Assembly (NCBI GenBank): GCA_944377405.1
Contig: CALWES010000003.1
Span: forward strand, 62,001 to 126,000
From: an uncultured Lachnospiraceae bacterium
GTDB lineage: Bacteria; Bacillota; Clostridia; Lachnospirales; Lachnospiraceae
Length of the DNA: 64,000 nt
Direction of reading: 5' to 3'
Under the pieces are notes generated by a model, which searched no databases, was not told the origin of the DNA, and saw only the letters and a list, made by a program, of their open reading frames with translations. How positions within the stretch are numbered: the first letter of the stretch is position 1; every line of letters starts with the position of its first letter. Both the position numbers and the translations under genes were made by a program. Shown one piece after another: positions 35,315-44,392 of this stretch.

Positions 35315-37461
35315 AGATCGCAGAGGTCATCAGCAGGGAGCTTGGGATAGAAGCCTGGCAGACGGCAGCAGTCCTGAGGCTCCTGGAGGAGGGAAACACC
35401 ATCCCCTTCATCGCCAGGTATCGGAAGGAGGCCCACGGGAACCTGTCGGACGGAGTCCTGAGGGAACTTAAGGAGCGGGCAGACTACCTGCAGAAGCTTG
35501 AGGAACGGAAGGAAACGGTATTGGCCTCCCTTCGGGATCAGGGAAAGCTTGCGGAGCACCTGGAAAAACAGATCCGGGAGGCCATGACAGCCTCCGCCCT
35601 GGAGGACCTGTACAGGCCCTTTAAGCCAAAGAAAAAGACCAGAGGCATGGCGTCAAGGGAAAAGGGCCTACTGCCCCTGGCAAGGGCCATCCTGCGTCAG
35701 GAGGAGGATTTTTTGGACCTGGCAGAGAAGCTCCGGGATCCAAAGAAGGAGCTTCCGGATACGGAGGCAGTCCTGGCCGGAGCAAAGGATATCATTGCGG
35801 AGGAGCTGTCGGACAGACCTGCCGTAAGGAGACTGGTCAGGAACCGGCTTCGGGCAGAAGGGGTCCTTACGGTGAAGGGAAAGGATCCGGAAAAGCAGAG
35901 CGTCTATGAAGGCTACTATGATTTCCGTCAGAAGCTTCGGGAGCTTCCGGGGCATCGGGTCCTGGCCATTGACCGGGGAGAAAAGGAGGGCTGCCTTCGG
36001 GTCAGCCTCCAGGGACCGGAGGCGGAGATCCTGAGGGACCTGGAAAAACAGGTGATCTCCCACCCGGAACGGAAAGGGTCGGCAGCTCTTCTGCGGGAGG
36101 CAGTAGAGGACGGATACCGCAGACTGCTGGAGCCCTCCGTGGAGAACGAGCTCCGCAGGGAAGCCACGGCGGCGGCCCAGGAAAGGGCCATCCGGGTCTT
36201 CGGAGAAAACCTGAGGCACCTTCTGATGCAGCAGCCCCTTCCCGGCAGAGTGGTGCTGGGCTGGGATCCGGCCTTCCGCACCGGCTGTAAGTTGGCGGTG
36301 GTGGATGAGACCGGAGGCCTGCTGGACACAAGGGTCATCTATCCCCTGGCTCCGAGAAATGAAAGGAAAGAGGCAAAGGCTGTTCTCCGGGAGCTTGTAA
36401 AGACCTATGGGATCACCCTGGTCTCCCTGGGCAACGGCACGGCTTCCAGGGAGTCGGAGCAGTTTCTGACGGAGTTCATACAGGAAAGCGGCCTGCCCCT
36501 GGAATACGCCATCGTCAGTGAGGCAGGGGCCTCCGTGTATTCCGCAGGGGTTCTGGCAGCCCGGGAATTCCCGGAGCTGGATCCGGGATTCCGGAGTGCA
36601 GCCTCCATTGCACGGCGGCTCCAGGACCCTCTGGCAGAACTTGTGAAGATCGATCCCTCCGCCATCGGTGTGGGGCAGTATCAGCACGACCTGAACGAAA
36701 AAAGGCTTCAGGAAGTCCTGGGACAGGTGGTGGAGGACTGTGTGAACCAGGTGGGGGTGGATCTGAATACGGCAAGTTCCGCCCTTCTGGAGCATGTCGC
36801 AGGTATCGGACAGCGCCTGGCGGAGCGGATCGTGGACTACCGCAGGGAACAGGGCCCCTTCCGCCGGAGACAGGACCTCCTTTCCGTGGAGGGCCTGGGG
36901 CCGAAGACCTACCGTCAGTGTGCAGGCTTCCTTCGGATCCGGGAGGGCGCAGAGCCCCTGGACGGCACAGGAGTCCATCCGGAGAGCTACGGAGCGGCCA
37001 GGAAGCTCCTTTCGATCCTGGGCTATTCGGAAGGGGACCTGAGCCGGGGCGGTATCCCGGGGATCTTCGGGAAGCTTACGGAAGGGAAGGAAATGGAAGG
37101 ACTGGCAGAAGCCCTTTCCATCGGTATCTATACCCTTTCGGACATCCTGTCGGAGCTGGAACGGCCCGGCAGGGATCCAAGGAGCGAAGCTCCGGCACCC
37201 ATCCTCCGTTCCGACATCCTCTCCATGGAGGACCTGAAGCCGGGGCTTCAGCTCAAGGGCACCGTGCGGAATGTGGTGGATTTTGGCATCTTCGTGGACA
37301 TCGGGGTGCATCAGGACGGCCTGGTCCACATCTCGGAGCTTTCAGACCGCTTCGTAAAGGACCCGGCTAAGCTCTTCCAGGTGGGGGATGTGGTCTCCGT
37401 CAGGGTCCTGTCCGTAGATCCCGCCAGGAAGCGGATCAGCCTCAGTATGAGAAATTTATAG
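35311..37461 (+). CDS. tex: RNA-binding transcription accessory protein Tex
   Basis: A 716-residue Tex protein: N-terminal helical region (NTIPFIARYRKEAHGNLSDG), YqgF-like RNase H fold (VLGWDPAFRTGCKLAVVDE), helix-hairpin-helix motifs (LNTASSALLEHVAGIGQRLA, LLSVEGLGPKTYRQCAGFLR) and a C-terminal S1 domain (GTVRNVVDFGIFVDIGVHQD, RISLSMRNL). Tex binds nucleic acids and affects transcription and DNA repair. The start is TTG 35311, after AAGGAGGAGAAACAGGGAGA, overlapping the stop of the fusion gene by 4 bases. Confidence 0.95.
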   Translation: MKIAEVISRELGIEAWQTAAVLRLLEEGNTIPFIARYRKEAHGNLSDGVLRELKERADYLQKLEERKETVLASLRDQGKLAEHLEKQIREAMTASALEDLYRPFKPKKKTRGMASREKGLLPLARAILRQEEDFLDLAEKLRDPKKELPDTEAVLAGAKDIIAEELSDRPAVRRLVRNRLRAEGVLTVKGKDPEKQSVYEGYYDFRQKLRELPGHRVLAIDRGEKEGCLRVSLQGPEAEILRDLEKQVISHPERKGSAALLREAVEDGYRRLLEPSVENELRREATAAAQERAIRVFGENLRHLLMQQPLPGRVVLGWDPAFRTGCKLAVVDETGGLLDTRVIYPLAPRNERKEAKAVLRELVKTYGITLVSLGNGTASRESEQFLTEFIQESGLPLEYAIVSEAGASVYSAGVLAAREFPELDPGFRSAASIARRLQDPLAELVKIDPSAIGVGQYQHDLNEKRLQEVLGQVVEDCVNQVGVDLNTASSALLEHVAGIGQRLAERIVDYRREQGPFRRRQDLLSVEGLGPKTYRQCAGFLRIREGAEPLDGTGVHPESYGAARKLLSILGYSEGDLSRGGIPGIFGKLTEGKEMEGLAEALSIGIYTLSDILSELERPGRDPRSEAPAPILRSDILSMEDLKPGLQLKGTVRNVVDFGIFVDIGVHQDGLVHISELSDRFVKDPAKLFQVGDVVSVRVLSVDPARKRISLSMRNL

Positions 37462-37533
37462 ATTTTTCATTTTTTTTAGAATTTCTTGAGACAAAGGACA
37501 TATGACGGTCACAATTAACCGGTATGATAAAGA

Positions 37534-37602
37534 CAGTTATCAGAGAGATAACTGCATAAAAGCTTTTTCATACTCATTCCTGACAGCCCTCGGGCTGTCA
37601 GG
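37534..37602 (+). repeat. Two perfect hairpins downstream of tex
   Basis: CAGTTATC-agaga-GATAACTG (37534-37554) and CCTGACAGCCC-tc-GGGCTGTCAGG (37579-37602). They lie in the 290-base gap 37462-37751, which has no gene. Neither is followed by a T run, although T-rich sequence (AGCTTTTTC) lies between them. Confidence 0.6.
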
Positions 37603-37625
37603 CCCCCCTACCTCAGAGAAACGGA

Positions 37626-37665
37626 CATCCCCGCCGAAGCCATACGGCGGGGATGTTTCTTTTTC
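37626..37665 (+). terminator. Intrinsic terminator
   Basis: CATCCCCGCCG (37626-37636) pairs perfectly with CGGCGGGGATG (37645-37655), followed by TTTCTTTTTC. It ends the tex transcript or a short RNA made from the gap. Confidence 0.85.
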
Positions 37666-37751
37666 ATATAAAAAAGGTGGCTTTTTTTTTCGGAACTTGC
37701 TATACTGTCTTTGTATCCGGAAAAATACAAAAAACAGATACAGGAGGCAGT

Positions 37752-38594
37752 ATGGGAGATATTTTTGAAGGATTTGAGAAAAAGAAGGATTATCTGGTGT
37801 GCATCGATTCCGACGGATGCGCTATGGACACCATGGATATCAAGCACATCCGCTGCTTCGGACCGGGAATGGTACAGGAGTGGGAGCTCTGGAAATGGGA
37901 GGAAGAGGCAAAGTTCATCTGGAACAAGGTCAGTCTCTATTCCATGACCCGGGGGATCAACCGTTTCAAGGGTCTGTATGAGACGCTGAAATACGTGAAC
38001 GAGCATATCACGCCGGTGGAGGGACTTCCGGATCTTGAGTATTTTGTGACGGATTCCGGAGAGCTGAGCAATCCGGCCCTCAGGCGCTATATCGAAAAGA
38101 CGGACAGCCCCATGCTGAAGAAGTGTCTGCACTGGTCCGAAATGGTAAATGCGGAGATCAGTCAGCTGACCCAGAACGACCGGCTGGCCTTTCCGGGAGT
38201 CCGGGAGAATCTGGAGCTTATCTCCCGGAGAGCGGACATCGTGGTGGTATCCTCCGCTACACCGGAGGCCCTGCGGGAGGAATGGGAGAACAACGGGATC
38301 CTGCAGTATCCGGCCCTGATCTGCGGACAGGACGCAGGCAGCAAGTCCTATTGTATCGGCCGCCTGCTGGAAAAGGGTTACGATCAGGAAAAGGTCATTA
38401 TGATCGGAGATGCTCCCGGAGACATGAAGGCCGCAAAGAAATGCGGGATCCTCTTCTATCCCATCGAGGTACGGAAGGAGACCAGATCCTGGGAGAAGTT
38501 CCGGAAGGAAGCCATGGAGGCCTTCTTCGGAGGAAGCTATAAAGGAGAGATGGAGGAGCAGTATATCCGCTCCTTTGAAAAAAATCTGGCATGA
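37752..38594 (+). CDS. HAD-family hydrolase
   Basis: A 280-residue HAD-superfamily protein. Motif I is CIDSDGCAMDTMDIKH; the unusual DSDGC replaces DxDGT but keeps both aspartates. VVVSSATPEALREEW is motif II, and VIMIGDAPGDMKAAKKCG motif IV. Between them the cap is large and helical (WKWEEEAKFIWNKVSLYS). The substrate is unknown. ATG 37752 has CAGGAGGCAG upstream; an in-frame ATG at 37653 lies in the terminator region. Its stop overlaps the next gene (ATGA). Confidence 0.85.
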   Translation: MGDIFEGFEKKKDYLVCIDSDGCAMDTMDIKHIRCFGPGMVQEWELWKWEEEAKFIWNKVSLYSMTRGINRFKGLYETLKYVNEHITPVEGLPDLEYFVTDSGELSNPALRRYIEKTDSPMLKKCLHWSEMVNAEISQLTQNDRLAFPGVRENLELISRRADIVVVSSATPEALREEWENNGILQYPALICGQDAGSKSYCIGRLLEKGYDQEKVIMIGDAPGDMKAAKKCGILFYPIEVRKETRSWEKFRKEAMEAFFGGSYKGEMEEQYIRSFEKNLA

Positions 38595-39733
38595 TCCATA
38601 AAAAACAGCAATACAAAAATGGATACGATTGGATGACAGCAAAAGAGGGGCCCGGATCTGGAAAACATATCCGGGCCCTTGCCCTTGCTGCGGTATTTGC
38701 AGCGGGGTGCCTGGGCTTTGGCCGGCCCGTGACCGCCCTTGCGGAAGAGGTGACGGTCATAGGCCCCGGAGCCCTGATCCAGGAAGAGGAGGCCAAGACT
38801 GCGGAAGAGGCCCGGCAGCAGGAAGCGCTCAGCCAGGAGGAGATCCTTGCCCGGCAGCAGGCCTGGGCGGCGGAGCTTGCCACCCTGAACCTGAGATACT
38901 CCATAGCCGGTACGGAAAAGCCCTGGCTCTTTTACCGGGAGGCCTATGAGGAAAAGTTAAAGCCCCTGGACCGGAGATATGATCTGAGCTGGTACAAGCG
39001 GGTGGTGCGGGAGAAGCTCTATACTCCCCTGACTCAGAACGGGATCCGCCTGGTACTGATGATCGTACCGGACAAGGACACCCTTTATACGGAGTATCTT
39101 CCGGAGGGCCAGAGGCAGGCCCTGGAGGCTTTTAATCACGTGGACCAGTTCATGGAATACATGAAGCAGGAGTTTCCGGAGCTGGAGATCTACTATGCCA
39201 AGGAGGATATGCTGAAGGCCAAGGAGCTGGGACTCCCCCTTTATTACGCCTCGGATTCCCACTGGAACTTCCCGGGAGCAGGGGCCTGCGGAGAAGGACT
39301 CATGCGTTTCCTGGGAGAGGGATACCAGCTGGAGGAAAAGCCGGAGATCCGTTATACCCTCACAGGGGAGACCACAGCCGGGGATCTCCAGACCATGGAA
39401 GGGCTCGACGAGAGCTTCAACCGGGTGGAGTATCAGGCAGAGGGGACCTGGGAAGCGGAGAAGACCTACAGCTACAGTGACCCGGCCACCGGGGAGGAGA
39501 TCTACGCCGTATTCAATTCAAAGGATGAGAGGGCCCTGCAAAAGAAGCTCTATTTCTGCGGGGATTCCTACCGCTGGTATATCCAGTACATCCTGAACGG
39601 ACAGTTTGCGGAGAGCCGCTTTGTCCAGAGGTATCAGTACAGTGCTTCCGACGCCCTGCAGTATCAGCCGGATGTGTTCGTATATGAGATCCCGGAACGT
39701 TTTCTGGAACAGCTGGGAACATTGATCAGTTGA
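38591..39733 (+). CDS. Secreted AlgX/AlgJ-like SGNH-fold protein
   Basis: A 380-residue exported protein. A signal segment (IRALALAAVFAAGCLGFG) is followed by a Gln/Glu/Ala-rich helix and a globular domain. This shows YASDSHWNFPGAGACGEG, the Asp-His dyad of the AlgX/AlgJ/DHHW group, and YFCGDSYRWY, whose GDS provides the SGNH serine. Relatives O-acetylate extracellular polysaccharide or act in surface-polymer export, but no polymer gene cluster is adjacent. It is translationally coupled to the HAD gene. The start may be ATG 38591 or ATG 38633. Confidence 0.75.
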   Translation: MIHKKQQYKNGYDWMTAKEGPGSGKHIRALALAAVFAAGCLGFGRPVTALAEEVTVIGPGALIQEEEAKTAEEARQQEALSQEEILARQQAWAAELATLNLRYSIAGTEKPWLFYREAYEEKLKPLDRRYDLSWYKRVVREKLYTPLTQNGIRLVLMIVPDKDTLYTEYLPEGQRQALEAFNHVDQFMEYMKQEFPELEIYYAKEDMLKAKELGLPLYYASDSHWNFPGAGACGEGLMRFLGEGYQLEEKPEIRYTLTGETTAGDLQTMEGLDESFNRVEYQAEGTWEAEKTYSYSDPATGEEIYAVFNSKDERALQKKLYFCGDSYRWYIQYILNGQFAESRFVQRYQYSASDALQYQPDVFVYEIPERFLEQLGTLIS

Positions 39734-39756
39734 TGGTTTATATATGAAAAAAAGTG

Positions 39757-39765
39757 TGCTATAAT
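39757..39765 (+). promoter_or_regulatory. Extended -10 promoter of the aminopeptidase gene
   Basis: TGCTATAAT with no convincing -35 box. A small GC hairpin (GCGG-CCCGG-CCGC, 39784-39796) follows in the leader. Confidence 0.5.
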
Positions 39766-39820
39766 GACGGCGTTGACATCAGGCGGCCCGGCCGCTTTTA
39801 ATAGAAAGGGAGGAAGGAAC

Positions 39821-41215
39821 ATGGCAAAGAAATCAGAGGGTGCAAAGCTTGCTGAGAAGCTGACGTTTGAATTTCCCAACATCGCGAAGGCATCCCCCAA
39901 GGATATGAAGGACGCAGAGAAGTTCTGCAAGGGATATATGGCATTCCTGGATGAGGGTAAGACAGAGCGGGAGTGCACCGCAGCTGCAGAGCGCATCCTG
40001 AAAAAGGCAGGCTACACGGTATTTGATCCGCAGGCACAGTACCAGGCCGGAGACAGGATCTATTATATCAACCGGGGCAAGAACATCATCCTGACCACCA
40101 TCGGTCAGAAGCCCCTTACGGAGGGCGTAAAGTTCAACATCGCCCATATCGACAGCCCCCGTCTGGACTTAAAGCCCAACCCCCTGTATGAGCAGGACGA
40201 GCTGGCCTATTTCAAGACCCACTACTACGGCGGGATCCGCAAGTATCAGTGGGGCGTGACTCCTCTCTCCATGCACGGTGTGGTCATGCTGAAAAACGGT
40301 AAAAAGGTGGAGATCAGCATTGGAGAAAAGGAGGACGATCCGAAGTTCGTGATCTCCGATCTTCTGCCCCATCTTTCCGCAAAGCAGAACGAGAGACCCC
40401 TGAAGGAAGGACTGAGGGGAGAGGAACTGAACATCATCATCGGTTCCCTGCCCTATCAGGACGAGGAGGTCAAGGAGCCCTTCAAGCTCATGGCCCTGAA
40501 GCTTCTCAATGACCGCTACGGCATCACGGAGCAGGACTTCTTCAGAGCAGAGATCGAGATGGTACCTGCAGTCAAGGCCTGCGACATCGGCCTGGACCGC
40601 TCCATGATCGGCGCCTACGGACAGGATGACAGAGTCTGTGCCTATACGGCCCTGATGGCTGCCATCGATGTGAAGAAGCCGAAGCATACCACCGTCACCG
40701 TATTCACGGAGAAGGAGGAGGTAGGCTCCCCGGGAAACACAGGCATGGAGGGCAGAAGCCTGGAGCACCTCATGGAGGATCTCTGTGACTGCTTCGGTGT
40801 AAAACCCAGGGATGTATACAGACGCTCCATGTGCTTAAGCTCCGATGTAAATGCAGCCTATGATCCTACCTTTGCGGACGTATACGAGAAGCGGAATTCC
40901 TGTTTCCTGAACCACGGACCGGTACTGACGAAGTATACGGGGGCCAGAGGCAAGAACGGCTCCAATGACGCTTCCGCAGAGTTCATGTATGAAGTGATCC
41001 GCTGCATGGAGGAGGAAAATGTCTTCTGGCAGATCGGTGAGCTTGGCAAGGTGGATGAAGGCGGCGGCGGCACCATTGCCGTATTCATGGGAGACATGGA
41101 TGTGGATACCGTGGATCTGGGTGTTCCGGTACTGGCAATGCATTCTCCCTTCGAGATCACTGCAAAGCTGGACGTATACTACACCTACAAGGCATTCAAG
41201 GCCTTCTATAAGTAA
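39821..41215 (+). CDS. M18 family aminopeptidase
   Basis: A 464-residue zinc aminopeptidase of the aspartyl aminopeptidase family. Metal-site and family segments are visible: FNIAHIDSPRLDLKP (His ligand), CAYTALMAAIDVK (Asp region), TEKEEVGSPGNTGMEG (Glu-Glu), MCLSSDVNAAYDPTFAD (Asp ligand) and the final VLAMHSPFEITAKLD (His ligand). It releases N-terminal acidic or neutral residues in peptide recycling. ATG 39821 follows GGGAGGAAGG. It ends at its own terminator. Confidence 0.94.
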   Translation: MAKKSEGAKLAEKLTFEFPNIAKASPKDMKDAEKFCKGYMAFLDEGKTERECTAAAERILKKAGYTVFDPQAQYQAGDRIYYINRGKNIILTTIGQKPLTEGVKFNIAHIDSPRLDLKPNPLYEQDELAYFKTHYYGGIRKYQWGVTPLSMHGVVMLKNGKKVEISIGEKEDDPKFVISDLLPHLSAKQNERPLKEGLRGEELNIIIGSLPYQDEEVKEPFKLMALKLLNDRYGITEQDFFRAEIEMVPAVKACDIGLDRSMIGAYGQDDRVCAYTALMAAIDVKKPKHTTVTVFTEKEEVGSPGNTGMEGRSLEHLMEDLCDCFGVKPRDVYRRSMCLSSDVNAAYDPTFADVYEKRNSCFLNHGPVLTKYTGARGKNGSNDASAEFMYEVIRCMEEENVFWQIGELGKVDEGGGGTIAVFMGDMDVDTVDLGVPVLAMHSPFEITAKLDVYYTYKAFKAFYK

Positions 41216-41259
41216 TTCAAAAAGAAAACATACAGACCGGCAGCAGGCCGGCAGAAAGA

Positions 41260-41293
41260 GCTTCTGCGGATTTTCGGATCCGCAGAACTTTTT
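41260..41293 (+). terminator. Terminator after the aminopeptidase
   Basis: TTCTGCGGAT and ATCCGCAGAA arms followed by CTTTTTCT. Confidence 0.8.
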
Positions 41294-41310
41294 CTAAGAA
41301 GGAGAAAAGC

Positions 41311-41826
41311 ATGCATATCAGAAAGGCGACAGAGACGGACATTCCAAAACTTCTTGACATCTATGAGGAAGCAAAGGCCTACATGCGGAAAACAGGAAAC
41401 ATGACCCAGTGGAGCAGCAACTACCCTTCCGAGGAGGACATCCGGGAGGACCTTGACCGGGGCTGTCTCTATGTCTGCGCAGAGGAAGACAGTGAGGAGC
41501 CTCTGGCGGTATTTGCATTTTTCATAGGGGAAGAACCCAACTATCGGAAGATATATGAGGGGGCCTGGCTCAACGAGGAGCCTTACGGCGTGATCCACAG
41601 GATCGCCGTGTCCGGAAAGGCAAGGGGCCGGGGAGCCGCAAAGGCCTGCATGGACTACGCGGAGTCCTGCAGTCGGAACCTCCGGATCGACACCCACGCG
41701 GACAACCTGCCCATGCAGGGGCTTATTAGAAAATGCGGATTCCTGCCCACAGGAATTATTTACGTGGAGGACGGGACCCCCAGGCTGGCCTTTCAGAAGG
41801 CTGCGGCAACAGGAGAAAGATCATGA
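41311..41826 (+). CDS. GNAT family N-acetyltransferase
   Basis: A 171-residue GNAT. The acetyl-CoA-binding loop is IHRIAVSGKARGRGAAKACM (V-x(n)-RGxGA type), with the N-terminal strand MHIRKATETDIPKLLDIYEE and the C-terminal LPMQGLIRKCGFLPTGI. The substrate is unknown. Its end overlaps the CDF transporter start by 4 bases. Confidence 0.9.
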   Translation: MHIRKATETDIPKLLDIYEEAKAYMRKTGNMTQWSSNYPSEEDIREDLDRGCLYVCAEEDSEEPLAVFAFFIGEEPNYRKIYEGAWLNEEPYGVIHRIAVSGKARGRGAAKACMDYAESCSRNLRIDTHADNLPMQGLIRKCGFLPTGIIYVEDGTPRLAFQKAAATGERS

Positions 41827-42998
41827 CGGAATTTCTGGTAAAACACTTTGTAAAGGATCCGGAGGCGATCACGGATCACAGAGTACGGACTGCCTACGGA
41901 AGTCTTACGGGAGGGGTGGGGATCTGCCTCAATCTGCTTTTGTTTCTCACCAAGCTTCTGGTGGGGTTCATTGCCCACTCAGTCTCCGTTATGGCAGACG
42001 CCTTCAACAACCTCTCCGATGCCGCAAGCTCCATCATCTCCTTTGTGGGAGTCAGGCTTGCGGACAAACCGGCGGACGAGGAGCATCCCTTCGGCCACGG
42101 CAGGATCGAGTATATCTCTGCCTTCATCGTGGCCTTCCTGGTGGTGCAGGTGGGCTTTATGCTGCTGAAGAGTGCCATCGGGAAGATCCTTCATCCGGAG
42201 GATCTGCAGGTCTCCTTCCTGTCCCTGGTCATCCTTCTCATCTCCATCGGCGGAAAGCTGTGGCTCTCCGCCTTCAACGAGAAGCTGGGCCGCAGGATCG
42301 ACTCCAAGGTGATGCTGGCCACGGCGGCGGACGCCAGGTCCGATGTGCTGGCCACCTCCGCTACGGTCCTCTCCCTTCTGGTGTTCCGCTTTTTCGGACT
42401 GAACATCGACGGTGTGATCGGCCTGATCGTGTCTCTCCTGGTACTGAAGGCGGGCTATGAGATCGCAAAGGATACCCTGGAGCCCCTGATCGGAGAGCGG
42501 ATGGATCCGGAGCTCTGCAGTGAGATCCGGGACTTTGTCAGGAGCTATCCGGATGTGCTGGGGACCCATGACCTGATCGTCCACAATTACGGGCCCCAGA
42601 AGTACATCGGCTCTATCCATGTGGAGGTGGACAGCCATATGACCCTTGAGGATTCCCACATCCTCATGGACCGGATCGAGGACGACGCAAAGGAGAAGCT
42701 TGGAATCCTGCTGGTGACCCATGCGGATCCCCTGGACATTCACGATCCGGAGACCGCCTCCGTGCGGGCCATCGTGGATGAGACCATCCGGGAGGAACAG
42801 GACGGGAACATTTCCGCCCATGACCTGCGGCTGGTACATGGAGCCTCCGGGATCAACGCGGTATTTGACCTGGTGCTTCCGTGGAATTACGGGGAAGAGC
42901 AGACCAGGGCCCTGATCCTTCGGATCCGGAAGCGGGTAAAGGAAAAGGACAGCAAGCTGAACTGCATCATCACGCCGGAACACGGCTTCGGAGGATAA
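41823..42998 (+). CDS. Cation diffusion facilitator family transporter
   Basis: A 391-residue divalent-metal/proton antiporter. The membrane part contains HSVSVMADAFNNLSDAASSI (metal-binding Asp residues) and DEEHPFGHGRIEYISA (HxxxH-like), and the C-terminal cytoplasmic dimerization domain follows at ~residue 205 (VLGTHDLIVHNYGPQKYIG). An additional ~100 residues lengthen the C-terminus (SAHDLRLVHGASGINAVFDL) beyond a minimal CDF. Exported metal is not readable. Coupled to the GNAT by ATGA. Confidence 0.92.
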   Translation: MTEFLVKHFVKDPEAITDHRVRTAYGSLTGGVGICLNLLLFLTKLLVGFIAHSVSVMADAFNNLSDAASSIISFVGVRLADKPADEEHPFGHGRIEYISAFIVAFLVVQVGFMLLKSAIGKILHPEDLQVSFLSLVILLISIGGKLWLSAFNEKLGRRIDSKVMLATAADARSDVLATSATVLSLLVFRFFGLNIDGVIGLIVSLLVLKAGYEIAKDTLEPLIGERMDPELCSEIRDFVRSYPDVLGTHDLIVHNYGPQKYIGSIHVEVDSHMTLEDSHILMDRIEDDAKEKLGILLVTHADPLDIHDPETASVRAIVDETIREEQDGNISAHDLRLVHGASGINAVFDLVLPWNYGEEQTRALILRIRKRVKEKDSKLNCIITPEHGFGG

Positions 42999-43004
42999 GG
43001 CACG

Positions 43005-43442
43005 GTGGAAGAGCATGGCAGAAATGACCGAAGGCTGATCCTTGGCTTTCTCCTGTTTGCGGTATGTCTTCTGGCCATAACAGCCCTCCTCAGGGGAAAG
43101 GACCCGGGGAAAGAAGCGGAGATGAGGGCTCTGATCCAGATCGATGGAAAAAAAGCAGCGGAGCTGAGCCTTGGGGATGGAAGGCTCCTGTTTCTGGAGG
43201 AGACCCTTGGGAGCCTGGATGAGGAAACGGGGGAGCTTGTCTTCCGGATGGAGGGAGACGAGGGCGGTAAGACCGGGGAAAACCGCTTCCAGGTGAAGGA
43301 TGGGCGGATCGCCTGTATTTACGCAGACTGCCCGGACGGGATCTGCCGGAAGACGGGATGGATCTGCAGGGAGACGGATACCATCGTGTGCCTGCCCCAC
43401 AGGCTTATCGTTACCATCCTCCGGCAGCAGGAGACAGATTAA
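43005..43442 (+). CDS. NusG domain II-containing membrane-anchored protein
   Basis: A 145-residue protein with one N-terminal membrane helix (LILGFLLFAVCLLAITALL) and a NusG_II beta-barrel (FQVKDGRIACIYADCPDGIC, IVCLPHRLIVTIL). These single-domain proteins are common in clostridia, have an invariant Cys pair region and are of unknown function, perhaps extracytoplasmic. The start is GTG 43005, with GGAGGATAAGG upstream. Its stop codon lies inside the left attachment repeat of the integrated element, and its native terminator is now 8.2 kb away at 51,648. Confidence 0.82.
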   Translation: MEEHGRNDRRLILGFLLFAVCLLAITALLRGKDPGKEAEMRALIQIDGKKAAELSLGDGRLLFLEETLGSLDEETGELVFRMEGDEGGKTGENRFQVKDGRIACIYADCPDGICRKTGWICRETDTIVCLPHRLIVTILRQQETD

Positions 43443-43453
43443 GCAAATTTTAA
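43439..43453 (+). repeat. attL direct repeat
   Basis: TTAAGCAAATTTTAA, identical to 51632-51646. It includes the NusG-II stop codon (43440-43442). Confidence 0.88.
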
Positions 43454-43514
43454 TTTGAAAATTTGGCCGTGATCCTTATTTTATGGGCCTCTCAGCGATT
43501 GGCAGCGGCTTATT

Positions 43515-43540
43515 ACTCACCGTTTTACTCACCTACTCAC
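43515..43540 (+). repeat. ACTCAC direct repeats, left arm
   Basis: ACTCAC at 43515-43520, 43527-43532 and 43535-43540. The same motif with the same first 12-base spacing occurs at the right end (51463-51492). Probably arm-type sites for the integrase or excisionase. The 276-base gap 43443-43718 has no gene. Confidence 0.55.
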
Positions 43541-43616
43541 GAAAAACAGCATATTATAGGCAAGAAACAGCCCCTTTCCTGACTGCTGCCGGGAAGGGGG
43601 CTTAATTATATTTCCG

Positions 43617-43660
43617 GCGGAAATTCTGCGGAAATTCCCGGGAAATTCCAGTGGAAAATT
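43617..43660 (+). repeat. Tandem GGAAATTC repeats
   Basis: Four degenerate copies of an 11-12 base unit with core GGAAATTC or GAAATTCC, ending in GGAAAATT. Located just inside attL and downstream of the repressor gene. Could be excisionase or accessory protein sites. Confidence 0.5.
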
Positions 43661-43718
43661 ATATAGGGTATGTGCGGGCCCGCTCTGAGGTCTAGTGTAG
43701 CGCATAGGAAACTAAGCT

Positions 43719-44261
43719 TTAGCTGTGGTCTGTTTCGTCATAGACTACAAGGCCCCTTTTCTTTCGTTCGCCTATAACAAAAGCTTTTAGATCCGAAAAC
43801 AGCATATATAAGATCCCGAAGAATGAAAGCTTATCCGGTGTCGTATAGCCTTTAGAGGGATCCCGTCTCCGAAATCCCCATTCCGTGCCAGAGCATATGT
43901 TTATGAGCTGCGAAAAAAAGGGGGATTTTGTAAGAGACTGTAAAACACTGGCTGTTATATTGTCCATGTTTGGTATTTCTTCTAAATCTTTCGGAATTTT
44001 TACTATATCAGATGACCCCGTTAAATATTGGGGATCGCATTCTAAAATATCGCATAAAGCAAGGAACACTTCTAGTCTGTAGATGTACTGCTTCCCGTGT
44101 TCATAGGCTGAAATATCAGTATTACTTATCGGAAACCCCATTTTTTCCAACTCTTTGGAGAGCCCTATCTGAGTGAGATGTTTTTTCCACCTTAGATCTT
44201 TTATTCTTTCCCCCATTTTCTTCTGATTGAACATAATTGCTTCTGCCTTGATCTTTTCCAT
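43719..44261 (-). CDS. CI-like HTH transcriptional repressor
   Basis: A ~180-residue XRE-type regulator. The helix-turn-helix runs MGERIKDLRWKKHLTQIGLS, KELEKMGFPISNTDISAYEH and FLALCDILECDPQYLTGSSD. The C-terminal half (ICSGTEWGFRRRDPSKGYTT and on) is not recognised. It is encoded divergently from the excisionase-like gene, the usual place for the master repressor of an integrated element. Base composition is much more AT-rich than its neighbours. The start is uncertain: ATG 44261 or ATG 44234. Confidence 0.85.
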   Translation of the reverse strand: MEKIKAEAIMFNQKKMGERIKDLRWKKHLTQIGLSKELEKMGFPISNTDISAYEHGKQYIYRLEVFLALCDILECDPQYLTGSSDIVKIPKDLEEIPNMDNITASVLQSLTKSPFFSQLINICSGTEWGFRRRDPSKGYTTPDKLSFFGILYMLFSDLKAFVIGERKKRGLVVYDETDHS

Positions 44262-44392
44262 AATCCCTAACTTTTTGTTTATTTTGATTTTACATTTGTA
44301 AGATTTTTTATGAAATTTCATCTATTTACTAAATATGCTACCAGATCTAAACTGAAAACACAAGATAAAGATGAAGGGAGGCAGACGAAGAA

